64,000 nt of DNA from Prevotella melaninogenica (GTDB taxonomy: Bacteria > Bacteroidota > Bacteroidia > Bacteroidales > Bacteroidaceae), in contig NZ_CP054011.1 in NCBI RefSeq assembly GCF_013267595.1, forward strand, positions 1,564,147-1,628,146, read 5' to 3'. Position 1 is the stretch's first letter, and every line of letters starts with the position of its first letter. Shown here piece by piece: positions 54,196-62,132 of this stretch. The notes below the pieces were generated by a model. That model searched no databases and was not told the origin of the DNA. It saw nothing but the letters and a program-made list of their open reading frames with translations. The position numbers and the translations under genes are program-made.

Positions 54196-54202
54196 TTAGT
54201 TA

Positions 54203-54655
54203 TCATTATTCATAAAGTAAAGAAAACTGATGATTGTATAAACATAAATCGACTATAAATTTCATAAACTACTGATAATCAATACCCATTTATCATCCTA
54301 AAGTATAAATAATATAACTTGAATATTACGCTTTTGGACCTTTTAAAGCATCAAAACGACAAATTTTCAGCTAAAAGGGATGCAATTATTAACATTTAAT
54401 CCAATTCGGTCATTAGAGCCTAAACATATTTTGTTTTATTATCGAGCAGATTGTTTGACTTTGGAACGCAGGTGTAGCGGGCTACGTCAAGTTACAAAGA
54501 CTAACAGGATGTCGATAAGAAAATAAAAGATGTTAGGCAACAATACCATAGTAAGAAGAATTATACATATTGTGGTCTAATGACTGATTTGGGTTTAATA
54601 CACTCGACTATTTATCCTATTATCCTCCTCCGACATAGAAAATCTTTTCATTTTA
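54203..54655. other. Gene-free region upstream of repeat R2
   Basis: No gene is seen. CCAATTCGGTCATTA (about 54402-54416) and TAATGACTGATTTGGG (54578-54593) are the separated arms of the hairpin that is compact at 60501-60556. About 160 nt lie between them, including GCAGGTGTAGCGGGCTACG, which looks inserted or is the fuller form of the repeat. The displaced -33 region of the SusCD operon should be near 54205-54230. Confidence 0.5.
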
Positions 54656-54980
54656 AGACTTCAAAAATCTACAGACAAGGATTTGAAAAATCATTACATA
54701 AATTCTAATAAAACAGCTATAAACAAGGATAAAATCACGCTTAAAAAGCAAGTCTGCAACCAACAGTAAATCAATTAGTTATAAAGTAGTAAAGCAAAAG
54801 GTGCTTAATTGGACTTCAAAAGAGCGTTAGTAAGCCTCTTAAAGGGCACCTTTTGCAAGCCTATTAGGCGTCTTTAAGAAGCCAAAAGAGCATGTATTGG
54901 TTTTGAAGTGTACGAAAATAGTTTACAAACTTCAAGTAATAAGGGAATAAGAAGTTAGTAAAAGGCGGATAAACATTGTA
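54656..54980 (+). repeat. Interspersed ~320-bp repeat, copy R2
   Basis: The best-preserved copy. GCAAAAGGTGC (about 54791-54803) and GCACCTTTTGC (about 54846-54857) form a perfect 11-bp stem. The block order is the same as R1, ending AAAGGCGGATAAACATTGTA. There is no open frame. Confidence 0.87.
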
Positions 54981-55156
54981 TCAATTGAAACCTATCTTGT
55001 AGTTTATCCCCTTTTGTAAGATCATCTAATTTAGGATGACCATAGTATGCAAGTGGATTAGTCTTTATCTATTTCCAATCTATGGATTTAACGGAAGAAC
55101 CATAAAAAGCCTGTTCTGTAAATCTCGAAACCATAATTTGCAGAATAGAAAATAAA

Positions 55157-55190
55157 AAGATAGAGCCTGTCTCACGACAAGCTCTATCTT
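55157..55190. terminator. Orphan terminator-like hairpin
   Basis: AAGATAGAGC / GCTCTATCTT plus inner GTC/GAC, preceded by an A-run and followed by CTTTAATT. No gene is within 700 bp on either side, so it may end a small RNA or be a relic. Confidence 0.55.
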
Positions 55191-55806
55191 CTTTAATTAA
55201 CTTATAAAATGCGTCTAATTAAATCTATATTACTTAAATTACCCAAATAACAAATATATATACCAAATATCATTCTGAAGTTTGCACTTCGTTATACTAA
55301 ACCTAACTTTAATCCATTAAACTGTTTGTTCTGCATTACACAGAATAAAGAAACCTAATGATTCTATATTACAGGTGAAAACACCAAGATTTATCATCAT
55401 TTCCGAAAGCGAAATTACGAAAAAAAATGTTTATGAAGACTACTTTTAGGAGCTTGTCATTTACAAATATAAAGAAAACAGAGGGTAATAAGTAAGATTA
55501 CAGCACATAAACAGCTAATAATCAGCAACTTTAATTTAATTAACTACAGCCTATAATATAACATTGTTATTTGAAGGTAAAAATACAATAAAAGCCGTAT
55601 TCACCCATTACTATCCATAGATTTTATTTGTATTAAGTTCAATTAATAAATTTGTAACACACTGATAATCAGCAAAGTAATTTTTACTACCCTTTTATAT
55701 ACTTGGAATTGGCTTTTTTAACTTTACTTTCTTGTATGAAAACTCTATTTTTGTCATCACAAATCTAATCTCAAGAACTCATTTTATAAAAACAAAATCA
55801 AGTAAT
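55191..55806. other. A/T-rich leader region before the GH87 gene
   Basis: No gene is seen. It must hold the GH87 promoter. TATACTTG (55698-55705) and TAACTTTA (55719-55726) are the nearest approximations to a -7 box, neither with a well-placed TTG. Confidence 0.4.
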
Positions 55807-58710
55807 ATGATGAAGAAAAAGTTATTAATCGCTCTGACACTTCTATTGTCTGGTACGATGGTGTCAAAGGCATCTTACGCTGATGACTGGAATATCCCGT
55901 CAGCTGATGCTAAGGGACGAGTGGGTGCTTTGATGCCTTACACACGTTACGACGCTGAGACAGCAACGCTTGGAGGAGGCGCAACATTGAAGACTTCTCC
56001 TACTTGGTCTCGTAAGGAGATAGCTTCGCAGGCTTCCCGTCAGTCGTATGTTGACCTTCCTTCTAATGGTTCCTACGCCGAGTGGACTATGAAGGGAGAT
56101 GCTAATGGTGTGACATTACGCTTTACAATGCCTGATTCTCCTGACGGAATGGGATTGAATGGTTCGTTGGATGTCTATGTAAATGATAAGAAGGTGCAGA
56201 CAGTCAATCTGACGTCTTATTATATGTATCAGTACTTTGCTGGTGGTAATCCAACTGATAAAAGTGACGGTGGAACAGCTTGTTTTGCCTTTGATGAGAC
56301 CCACTTCCTTCTGAATAAGGCACTCCGAGCAGGCGATAGAATCCGCATTCAGAGTTCTGGTGCCAATGGTTATGACTATGGAGTAGACTTCATTGAGACC
56401 GAGGTTGTACCTGAAGAGATAGAATGCCCTGCTGGTGCGGTGAACGTTACAGATGCAAAATACCGCAAGTATGTCAAAGGAAAAGATTATCTCAAGGCTT
56501 TTGAAGAAGCTTTGAAGGATGCTGATGCAGGCTCAAAGGTGCTTTATATTCCTGCTGGAACATTCGAATTGAGTGGTATCTGGTACATCTTTGGATCCGA
56601 CGTAAAGATTACTGGTGCTGGTATGTGGTATACCAACCTTAAGTTTACGAACCCTAATCCATTCGGAGGAGGTATCTCTGGCGGTAATGGCTCACACGGA
56701 CCAGATGACTATTGCAGTAATGTTGAGATTTGTAACCTATACCTCAACTCTAATCTGAGGAGTCGTCATAACCAGCAAGCAGTGTATAAATGCTTCATGG
56801 ATGTCTTCAAGGGCGGAAGTGTTATCCATCATGTATGGGAAGATCACTTTGAGTGTGGCTTCTGGATAGGCGATTACAACGGTAAAGTAGATTATAGCAA
56901 TGATCTGAAGATTATCAGCTGTCGTATCCGTAATAACTTCGCTGACGGTGTGAACTTCTGCCAAGGAACATCTAATGCAACGGTTTATAACTGCAGTGTT
57001 CGTAACAACGGAGATGATGGTTTGGCAATGTGGAACGATCATACAATAGGTGCTGTAGACGAAAAGAACAACACCTTCGCTTACAATACCATTGAACTTA
57101 TCTGGCGTGCAGGCGGTATTGCCCTCTATGGTGGTGATGGTCATAAAATCTATAACAACTATATTGCTGATATGTTCATGGCTGCGGGTATTCATCTGAA
57201 TGATGTATTCCCTGGTCCAAAGTATACAAATACACAGAAGATTAGCTTTGATAACAACATACTCGTGCGCTGTGGTACCAACGATGACAGCTGGCATGAG
57301 GACTTAGCTGCCATTGATATCAAAGGTGGTGTACGTAATATAGTCTTCAATAATACGAAGATTTATGACTCTCCTTTCGATGCTATCCGTGTTATGTCAG
57401 GCCCAACAGGTATTGAATTTAAGAACACAGAGATTCTTGGTGCTTCTCTTGCAGGACAGACAACAAAGTATTCTACATGGGAACACTCTACTGGTGCGAT
57501 TCGTTTAGACGTCGATGGCGTGAAGTTTAGCAATGGTATTAAGATTGCAAACGTTAGCGAGGACAAGATTAAGAACAATCAGACATGGCCTGTATGGACT
57601 GATAATAACAAGGCACGTGCGGCAGCTATCGGTTATGAATACCTGAGTGACGCTACGTATAAGGTACCTGATTTCCCAGAAGCAGACACAAGTCAGCAGG
57701 GAGGTATCGTCAATCCGCTGGAAGGTATCAAGGGATATGATGTCGCTTTACGAGGTTTACGTTGGGAGAATGCCGAAGGTAGTACTGTACTAAAGGAAGG
57801 AGACGATGTTACCTTTAAGTTTGCTCTTCAGAATGTAAGCAATGTCGACATTCCTGCTGGTGTAAATATCGGTGTGAAGGTGACTGTCGACGGACAGGAG
57901 AGTTACGTCACTGCAAGCTATAAGAATGGACTGAAAGCAAAGCAGATCGTCATCCTTACAACTCAATCAGCATGGAAAGCAACGGCTGGAGGACACACTG
58001 TAAAGGCTGAAGCTGACTATCGTAACAAACTTACTGATGAGTTAACAAGAGACAACAACACCCGTGAGAAGAAGTTTAATGTAGCTGAAAAGGATGACAA
58101 CGGAGACTATACTCCTGTCACAGGAGGCTATGACCTCGTTGTTACAAAGGTTGCCTTCGACAAGAAAACCATTAATCCAGGCGATGAAGTACGCTTCACT
58201 GCGACGATTGTTAATACAGGTGATAGAGACGTACCAGCAGGTACAAAGCTCGGTGTTCAGTTCCAGATTGATGGCAATACCAGTGTTATCACATGGAACG
58301 ATAAGCACTATGGCGGTCTGAAGTCACATCAGAAGATTACACTTTCAGCAACTGGTGGTACGAACGGAAAGAGTACTTGGACAGCTACAAATGGTGTTCA
58401 CACACTCACAGCATGGGTAAATGACACTCATGATTATAGAGATGAGGTGAATGGCAGTGACGACGCTAATAAGAAGAGTATTGAATTGAAGATTCCATTG
58501 GGTGCTATCAGATTCTTCTCAGCAGGTGAAGTCAATTCTCCAGACGACTTGAATAACCTCAACCAGACCAACCGTATCGAAGGTTTGTCAGGTAAGACAG
58601 CTGTGGATGAAGCCTACTATGACCTACAAGGAAATAAGGTTTCAACATCCAAGGAGAATCTAAAACCAGGTCTTTATATCCATAAGGGAAAGAAATTTAT
58701 CGTAAGATAA
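55807..58710 (+). CDS. Secreted GH87 alpha-1,3-glucanase (mutanase) with CARDB repeats
   Basis: The start is set at 55807 (MMKKKLLIALTLLLSG...), 967 aa with a signal peptide ending SYA. Residues about 25-210 form an N-terminal carbohydrate-binding-like module typical of GH87 (DDWNIPSADAKGRVG). The catalytic right-handed beta-helix spans about 215-600, with acidic active-site strips FADGVNFCQGT (D380) and NNGDDGLAMWND (D403, D404) as in GH87 alpha-1,3-glucanases. Two CARDB beta-sandwich domains follow (about 640-755 and 775-910), then the C-terminal sorting-like tail YDLQGNK ... LKPGLYIHKGKKFIVR. It likely acts outside the cell on insoluble mutan. Its own terminator follows. Confidence 0.85.
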   Translation: MMKKKLLIALTLLLSGTMVSKASYADDWNIPSADAKGRVGALMPYTRYDAETATLGGGATLKTSPTWSRKEIASQASRQSYVDLPSNGSYAEWTMKGDANGVTLRFTMPDSPDGMGLNGSLDVYVNDKKVQTVNLTSYYMYQYFAGGNPTDKSDGGTACFAFDETHFLLNKALRAGDRIRIQSSGANGYDYGVDFIETEVVPEEIECPAGAVNVTDAKYRKYVKGKDYLKAFEEALKDADAGSKVLYIPAGTFELSGIWYIFGSDVKITGAGMWYTNLKFTNPNPFGGGISGGNGSHGPDDYCSNVEICNLYLNSNLRSRHNQQAVYKCFMDVFKGGSVIHHVWEDHFECGFWIGDYNGKVDYSNDLKIISCRIRNNFADGVNFCQGTSNATVYNCSVRNNGDDGLAMWNDHTIGAVDEKNNTFAYNTIELIWRAGGIALYGGDGHKIYNNYIADMFMAAGIHLNDVFPGPKYTNTQKISFDNNILVRCGTNDDSWHEDLAAIDIKGGVRNIVFNNTKIYDSPFDAIRVMSGPTGIEFKNTEILGASLAGQTTKYSTWEHSTGAIRLDVDGVKFSNGIKIANVSEDKIKNNQTWPVWTDNNKARAAAIGYEYLSDATYKVPDFPEADTSQQGGIVNPLEGIKGYDVALRGLRWENAEGSTVLKEGDDVTFKFALQNVSNVDIPAGVNIGVKVTVDGQESYVTASYKNGLKAKQIVILTTQSAWKATAGGHTVKAEADYRNKLTDELTRDNNTREKKFNVAEKDDNGDYTPVTGGYDLVVTKVAFDKKTINPGDEVRFTATIVNTGDRDVPAGTKLGVQFQIDGNTSVITWNDKHYGGLKSHQKITLSATGGTNGKSTWTATNGVHTLTAWVNDTHDYRDEVNGSDDANKKSIELKIPLGAIRFFSAGEVNSPDDLNNLNQTNRIEGLSGKTAVDEAYYDLQGNKVSTSKENLKPGLYIHKGKKFIVR

Positions 58711-58768
58711 TGTCATAGCTACCTATGGGGAGTAATCTAATGAAAACTCACCCATAGAACATAAAAGT

Positions 58769-58796
58769 ATCGGCTGGATAGAAGTTCCAGTCGATA
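58769..58796 (+). terminator. Terminator of the GH87 gene
   Basis: TATCGGCTGG / CCAGTCGATA stem followed by TTTTTTTG. Confidence 0.85.
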
Positions 58797-58801
58797 TTTT
58801 T

Positions 58802-58831
58802 TTGTAGTTATTAATAAAAGTTTTATTTTTG
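58802..58831 (+). promoter_or_regulatory. Promoter of the TPR/LuxR-type regulator
   Basis: TTG (58802-58804), 19 bp, TATTTTTG (58824-58831), 52 bp before the ATG. It starts directly at the T-run of the GH87 terminator. Confidence 0.75.
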
Positions 58832-58883
58832 CAAGTAGATTGGATGACAAAAAACATCTGATTACCAATAAACAATACCTCAG

Positions 58884-60479
58884 ATGAATACGCTTATGAA
58901 GATATATCTGTCATTATTATTTCTTATTATCCCCTTATTCAGTGCTGCGAATAATGAGAAATGGGAAGAACGGCTACACCAACTCGACCAAAGTTTAGAA
59001 AAGAAAAAACTTTATGAACATAAAAAACTTGAGAAAATCAAACGATTAAAGGACCGTTTGAAAACGATTCCAGCGAAGGATAGATTCGAAATAGACCGAC
59101 AGTTATTCAAAGAATATTCATCTTATCAATATGATTCTGCCTACGCCTATGCTAATCATCTCCTTTCCGAAGCACGCAGATTGAAGAATCCTAACTATGA
59201 AGTTGAAGCATATTGCGACTTAGTATTCTGTCTTTTGTCTGCAGGATTATATACAGAGGCTTTCAACGAACTACATTCTATCCAAACGGAAGGGACTACT
59301 CCCAACACAAGAAAGCTTTATTACACCATGGCATCACGCCTTTACTATGACGTATCTGTCTATACACGCACTGAACCCTACCAGAGTCAATACGTGAAAC
59401 AAGCAGGTATATATACCGATTCCCTACTTCATTATCTCCCAGCAGGCTCAACAGAATGGCTCTATGCGGTAGGAATGAAACAGATGAAGGAACGGAAATA
59501 CGAGGCTTCTCTTGATACTTTCAAACAGTTCTTACAGAAGAAGGGAGTGGATTTGCACCACAAAGCCATTGTTACATCTTGTATTGGCTGGATTTATCTC
59601 TTTCTAAAGGAGAATGACTTGGCAATGGATTATCTTGCACAGGCAGCCATATATGACAACGAAGGAGTGGTCAGAGAGACTACTGCCCTTTGTACATTGG
59701 CTAATCTTCTCTATAAAGAAGGAGACATACAGCACGCTACGGAGTATGTAAGAGAGTCGCTCGCAAACGCTAACTTCTATGGAGCAAGACAGCGTGTGAT
59801 TGAGGTTAGCAGCGTATTACCTATCATCGAACAGGATAGATACAAGATAATGCAGGGACAACGCAATGCTATTGCTATGACTGCAATAATCTTCATCCTC
59901 TTTGTCATTGGCTTGTTGATGGCAGGATGGTTTATCCGTAGGCAAATGATAAAGCTGAAGAAGGCACAAGCACTTATCGCACGACGCAACCAACAGTTAG
60001 AAGTTAAGAACGAACAGTTGGAGGAGGTGAATAAAATCAAGGATGAATATATTGGTAGGTCATTCTATATCAACTCAGAATATATCAATAAAGTCGAGAA
60101 ACTTTATCGTTCCATTGACCGCAAGATATCTATGCATCGATTTGAAGACTTGCGTTCTTCATTAAAAGAGAGTGAATTAGGAGAAGAGAGAAAGTCGATG
60201 TTTGTGGATTTTGATGAGACTTTCTTGAAGCTTTTCCCCCATTTCATCGAACGATACAACGAACTCTTTGACGAACCAGATCAGAAGCCACTCGATAAGA
60301 AACAACTTACAACCGAGATGCGTATCTTTGCTCTTATCCGATTGGGTATCACTGATTCTGAACGTATCGCTACCTTCCTCAACTACTCTGTACACACCAT
60401 TAACACCTATAAAACACGTGTAAAAAACCGTTCACACGTTGATAATGATAAGTTTGAACGGCTTATCATGGAGATATAA
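58884..60479 (+). CDS. Membrane-spanning TPR sensor with LuxR-type HTH (DUF6377-like)
   Basis: This 531-aa protein has a signal peptide (about 1-21) and a periplasmic helical TPR-like region (about 25-325; YEASLDTFKQFLQKKG, DLAMDYLAQAAIYDN). A transmembrane helix follows (about 329-351), then a cytoplasmic coiled coil rich in Gln/Glu/Lys (355-390). The C-terminal helix-turn-helix resembles LuxR-type domains (RLGITDSERIATFLNYSVHTINTYKTRVKNRS). This layout is the DUF6377-like regulator class of Bacteroidota, often beside SusCD loci. It likely senses a periplasmic glycan signal and controls transcription directly. Control of the GH87 and SusCD genes is inferred from position. Confidence 0.82.
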   Translation: MNTLMKIYLSLLFLIIPLFSAANNEKWEERLHQLDQSLEKKKLYEHKKLEKIKRLKDRLKTIPAKDRFEIDRQLFKEYSSYQYDSAYAYANHLLSEARRLKNPNYEVEAYCDLVFCLLSAGLYTEAFNELHSIQTEGTTPNTRKLYYTMASRLYYDVSVYTRTEPYQSQYVKQAGIYTDSLLHYLPAGSTEWLYAVGMKQMKERKYEASLDTFKQFLQKKGVDLHHKAIVTSCIGWIYLFLKENDLAMDYLAQAAIYDNEGVVRETTALCTLANLLYKEGDIQHATEYVRESLANANFYGARQRVIEVSSVLPIIEQDRYKIMQGQRNAIAMTAIIFILFVIGLLMAGWFIRRQMIKLKKAQALIARRNQQLEVKNEQLEEVNKIKDEYIGRSFYINSEYINKVEKLYRSIDRKISMHRFEDLRSSLKESELGEERKSMFVDFDETFLKLFPHFIERYNELFDEPDQKPLDKKQLTTEMRIFALIRLGITDSERIATFLNYSVHTINTYKTRVKNRSHVDNDKFERLIMEI

Positions 60480-60500
60480 AAAGCTACTCGAAGGCTTTTA

Positions 60501-60556
60501 AACCCAATCAGTCATTAACCACAATGTGTATTGTAATCTAATGACTGATTGGGGTT
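60501..60556. terminator. Long hairpin after the regulator gene (start of repeat R3)
   Basis: AACCCAATCAGTCATTA pairs with TAATGACTGATTGGGGTT (one bulged base), with a 21-nt loop. The same arms are seen 160 nt apart at R2, so it belongs to the repeat as well as serving as a possible terminator. Confidence 0.7.
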
Positions 60557-60560
60557 AAAC

Positions 60561-60830
60561 ACTTCGAAAATATACAGACAAGGGTTTGAAAAATCATTAC
60601 ATAATTTCAAATAAAACATCTATAAATAACGGCAAAAGTACATACAAAAAACAGATTTGTAACCATAAGGAAATCAATTAGTTATAAAGTAGTAAGGTAA
60701 AAGGTGCTTAATTGGATTTCAAAAGGGCGTTAGTAAGAGTCTTAAAGGGCACCTTTAGCAAGTCAATTGGGCGTCTTTTAGGAGCCAAAAGAGCAGCTTT
60801 TAAAAATCAAGATGTGAAAAATTATGACAA
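60561..60830 (+). repeat. Interspersed ~320-bp repeat, copy R3
   Basis: Shares CAGACAAGGGTTTGAAAAAT, AATCAATTAGTTATAAAG, AAAAGGTGCTTAATTGGA, AAAGGGCACCTTT, GGGCGTCTTTTAGGAGCC and AAAAGAGCA with R1 and R2. Its last part is shorter and diverged. Confidence 0.85.
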
Positions 60831-60834
60831 AGTA

Positions 60835-60948
60835 ATAGGCTATTAGCCCTATTGGGCTTATTGGGCTTATTAGCCTAATTAGATCAATTAGCCTTATTAG
60901 GTTTATTAGGCTAATAGAAATAATTAGGCTTATTAGCCTTAAATAGTA
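60835..60948 (-). repeat. TTAGCCTTATTAGG-type short repeat, long run
   Basis: About ten copies of a 9-11 bp AATAAGCCTA / TTAGGCTAA element, the same motif as 36553-36624. Confidence 0.8.
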
Positions 60949-60974
60949 CCTTATTAGATACTAACAAAAAAGCA

Positions 60975-61041
60975 ACAGGCGTTTACAGAAAATGATGAAT
61001 GTGATAGGTATTATCACTTACCATCGGCTGTAAACGCCTGT
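60975..61041. terminator. Structured terminator downstream of rnc
   Basis: A perfect 14-bp outer stem, ACAGGCGTTTACAG / CTGTAAACGCCTGT, encloses a second small stem GTGATA/TATCAC. A-rich sequence lies on one side and TCTTATTAATTCTTTT on the other. Confidence 0.75.
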
Positions 61042-61067
61042 CTTATTAATTCTTTTACCGCTATTTA

Positions 61068-62132
61068 TTAATTTTCAAAAGCCTCTGCCTCAGCAGCAGC
61101 GATAATAGCTTCGCGGTCAATAGACTTAGAATGAGAAATATCAGAGAGGTCAAAATCCTCATTGTTAGCCTTCTTTTCTTCCTCAACAGAGGAATCTGTT
61201 AGTTCTTCTTTCACTTCATCAGCAGCCGATGATTTCTCATCAAAGACCTCTGTTTGGAAAGGATTCTCATGCTTCTCAACCTTTGGTTCAGAACCTTCAA
61301 TGAAGTTCATGTCCTGTGAAGTCTCAGGAACATTGAGCACTGGTTCTTCTTCCATCTTTGTACGGTTTGCTTTGGCGGCAAAAACCTCATCTATAAACTG
61401 GGGCTCACGACGCAAACGCTGGAGCGTAAGTTTGGAAGCCTCTTGCTGGCTTTCCTTCTTAGAATAACCGTGTCCTTCTCCACATGGAATACCCTCCATA
61501 ATCACTTGGAAATGGAAAGTGGGACTACCCTGTTTATCTTTTTGGTTTTCAATCAGCTTGAACTCCATATTGACCTTGTTCTTCTGGCTCCACTCGATGA
61601 GTTTTGACTTGAAGTTCACCTCCTTGTAAGCAACCTTATCAATATTAATAAGCTTCCCAAGGACTTGTTGCTTCATAAACTTCATACAAGCATTGTAGCC
61701 ATGATCAAGATAGAGAGCGCCTACGAGTGCCTCAAAAGCATTACCACCCAGATAACTGTTATGCGAAGACGTCTGCCCGTTAGAGAGAATCAACTGTCCG
61801 ATTCCCATCTCTTTTGCCAGGCGGTTTAGCGTATCGCGTTGTACTATCTTTGAACGAGTATTGGTCAGGAAACCTTCACGCTTTCCTGGAAAGTGCTCAT
61901 AAACAATGTCACCGACAATGGCATCGAGAATAGCATCACCAAGAAACTCAAGGCGTTCGTTGTTTATTGGCTTACCCTTTGCGTTACGACGCGCTACGCT
62001 CTTGTGCAAGAGTGCAGTCTTATAATAACTGATATCGTGAGGAATAATGCCGATAATTTGGTACAAAGACAAATAAAGCTCCTTCTCCTTGCGGAAAGGG
62101 AGCTTTATTCTATCAATTATATTATTCAGCAT
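61068..62132 (-). CDS. rnc: Ribonuclease III with long acidic C-terminal extension
   Basis: The start is set at 62130-62132 (MLNNIIDRIKLPFRKEK), 354 aa, overlapping the fabF stop by 11 bp. A longer frame would overlap fabF by 83 bp. The RNase III domain (about 20-155) carries the signature NERLEFLGDAILDAIVGD and the second metal-site Glu in NAFEALVGALYLDHG. A dsRBD follows (about 170-243; GYSKKESQQEASKLTLQRL). The last ~110 residues are an acidic, low-complexity tail (SSAADEVKEELTDSSVEEEKKANNEDFDLSDI). RNase III usually ends near 220-250 aa, so the tail is extra. It processes rRNA and other double-stranded RNA. Confidence 0.93.
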   Translation of the reverse strand: MLNNIIDRIKLPFRKEKELYLSLYQIIGIIPHDISYYKTALLHKSVARRNAKGKPINNERLEFLGDAILDAIVGDIVYEHFPGKREGFLTNTRSKIVQRDTLNRLAKEMGIGQLILSNGQTSSHNSYLGGNAFEALVGALYLDHGYNACMKFMKQQVLGKLINIDKVAYKEVNFKSKLIEWSQKNKVNMEFKLIENQKDKQGSPTFHFQVIMEGIPCGEGHGYSKKESQQEASKLTLQRLRREPQFIDEVFAAKANRTKMEEEPVLNVPETSQDMNFIEGSEPKVEKHENPFQTEVFDEKSSAADEVKEELTDSSVEEEKKANNEDFDLSDISHSKSIDREAIIAAAEAEAFEN

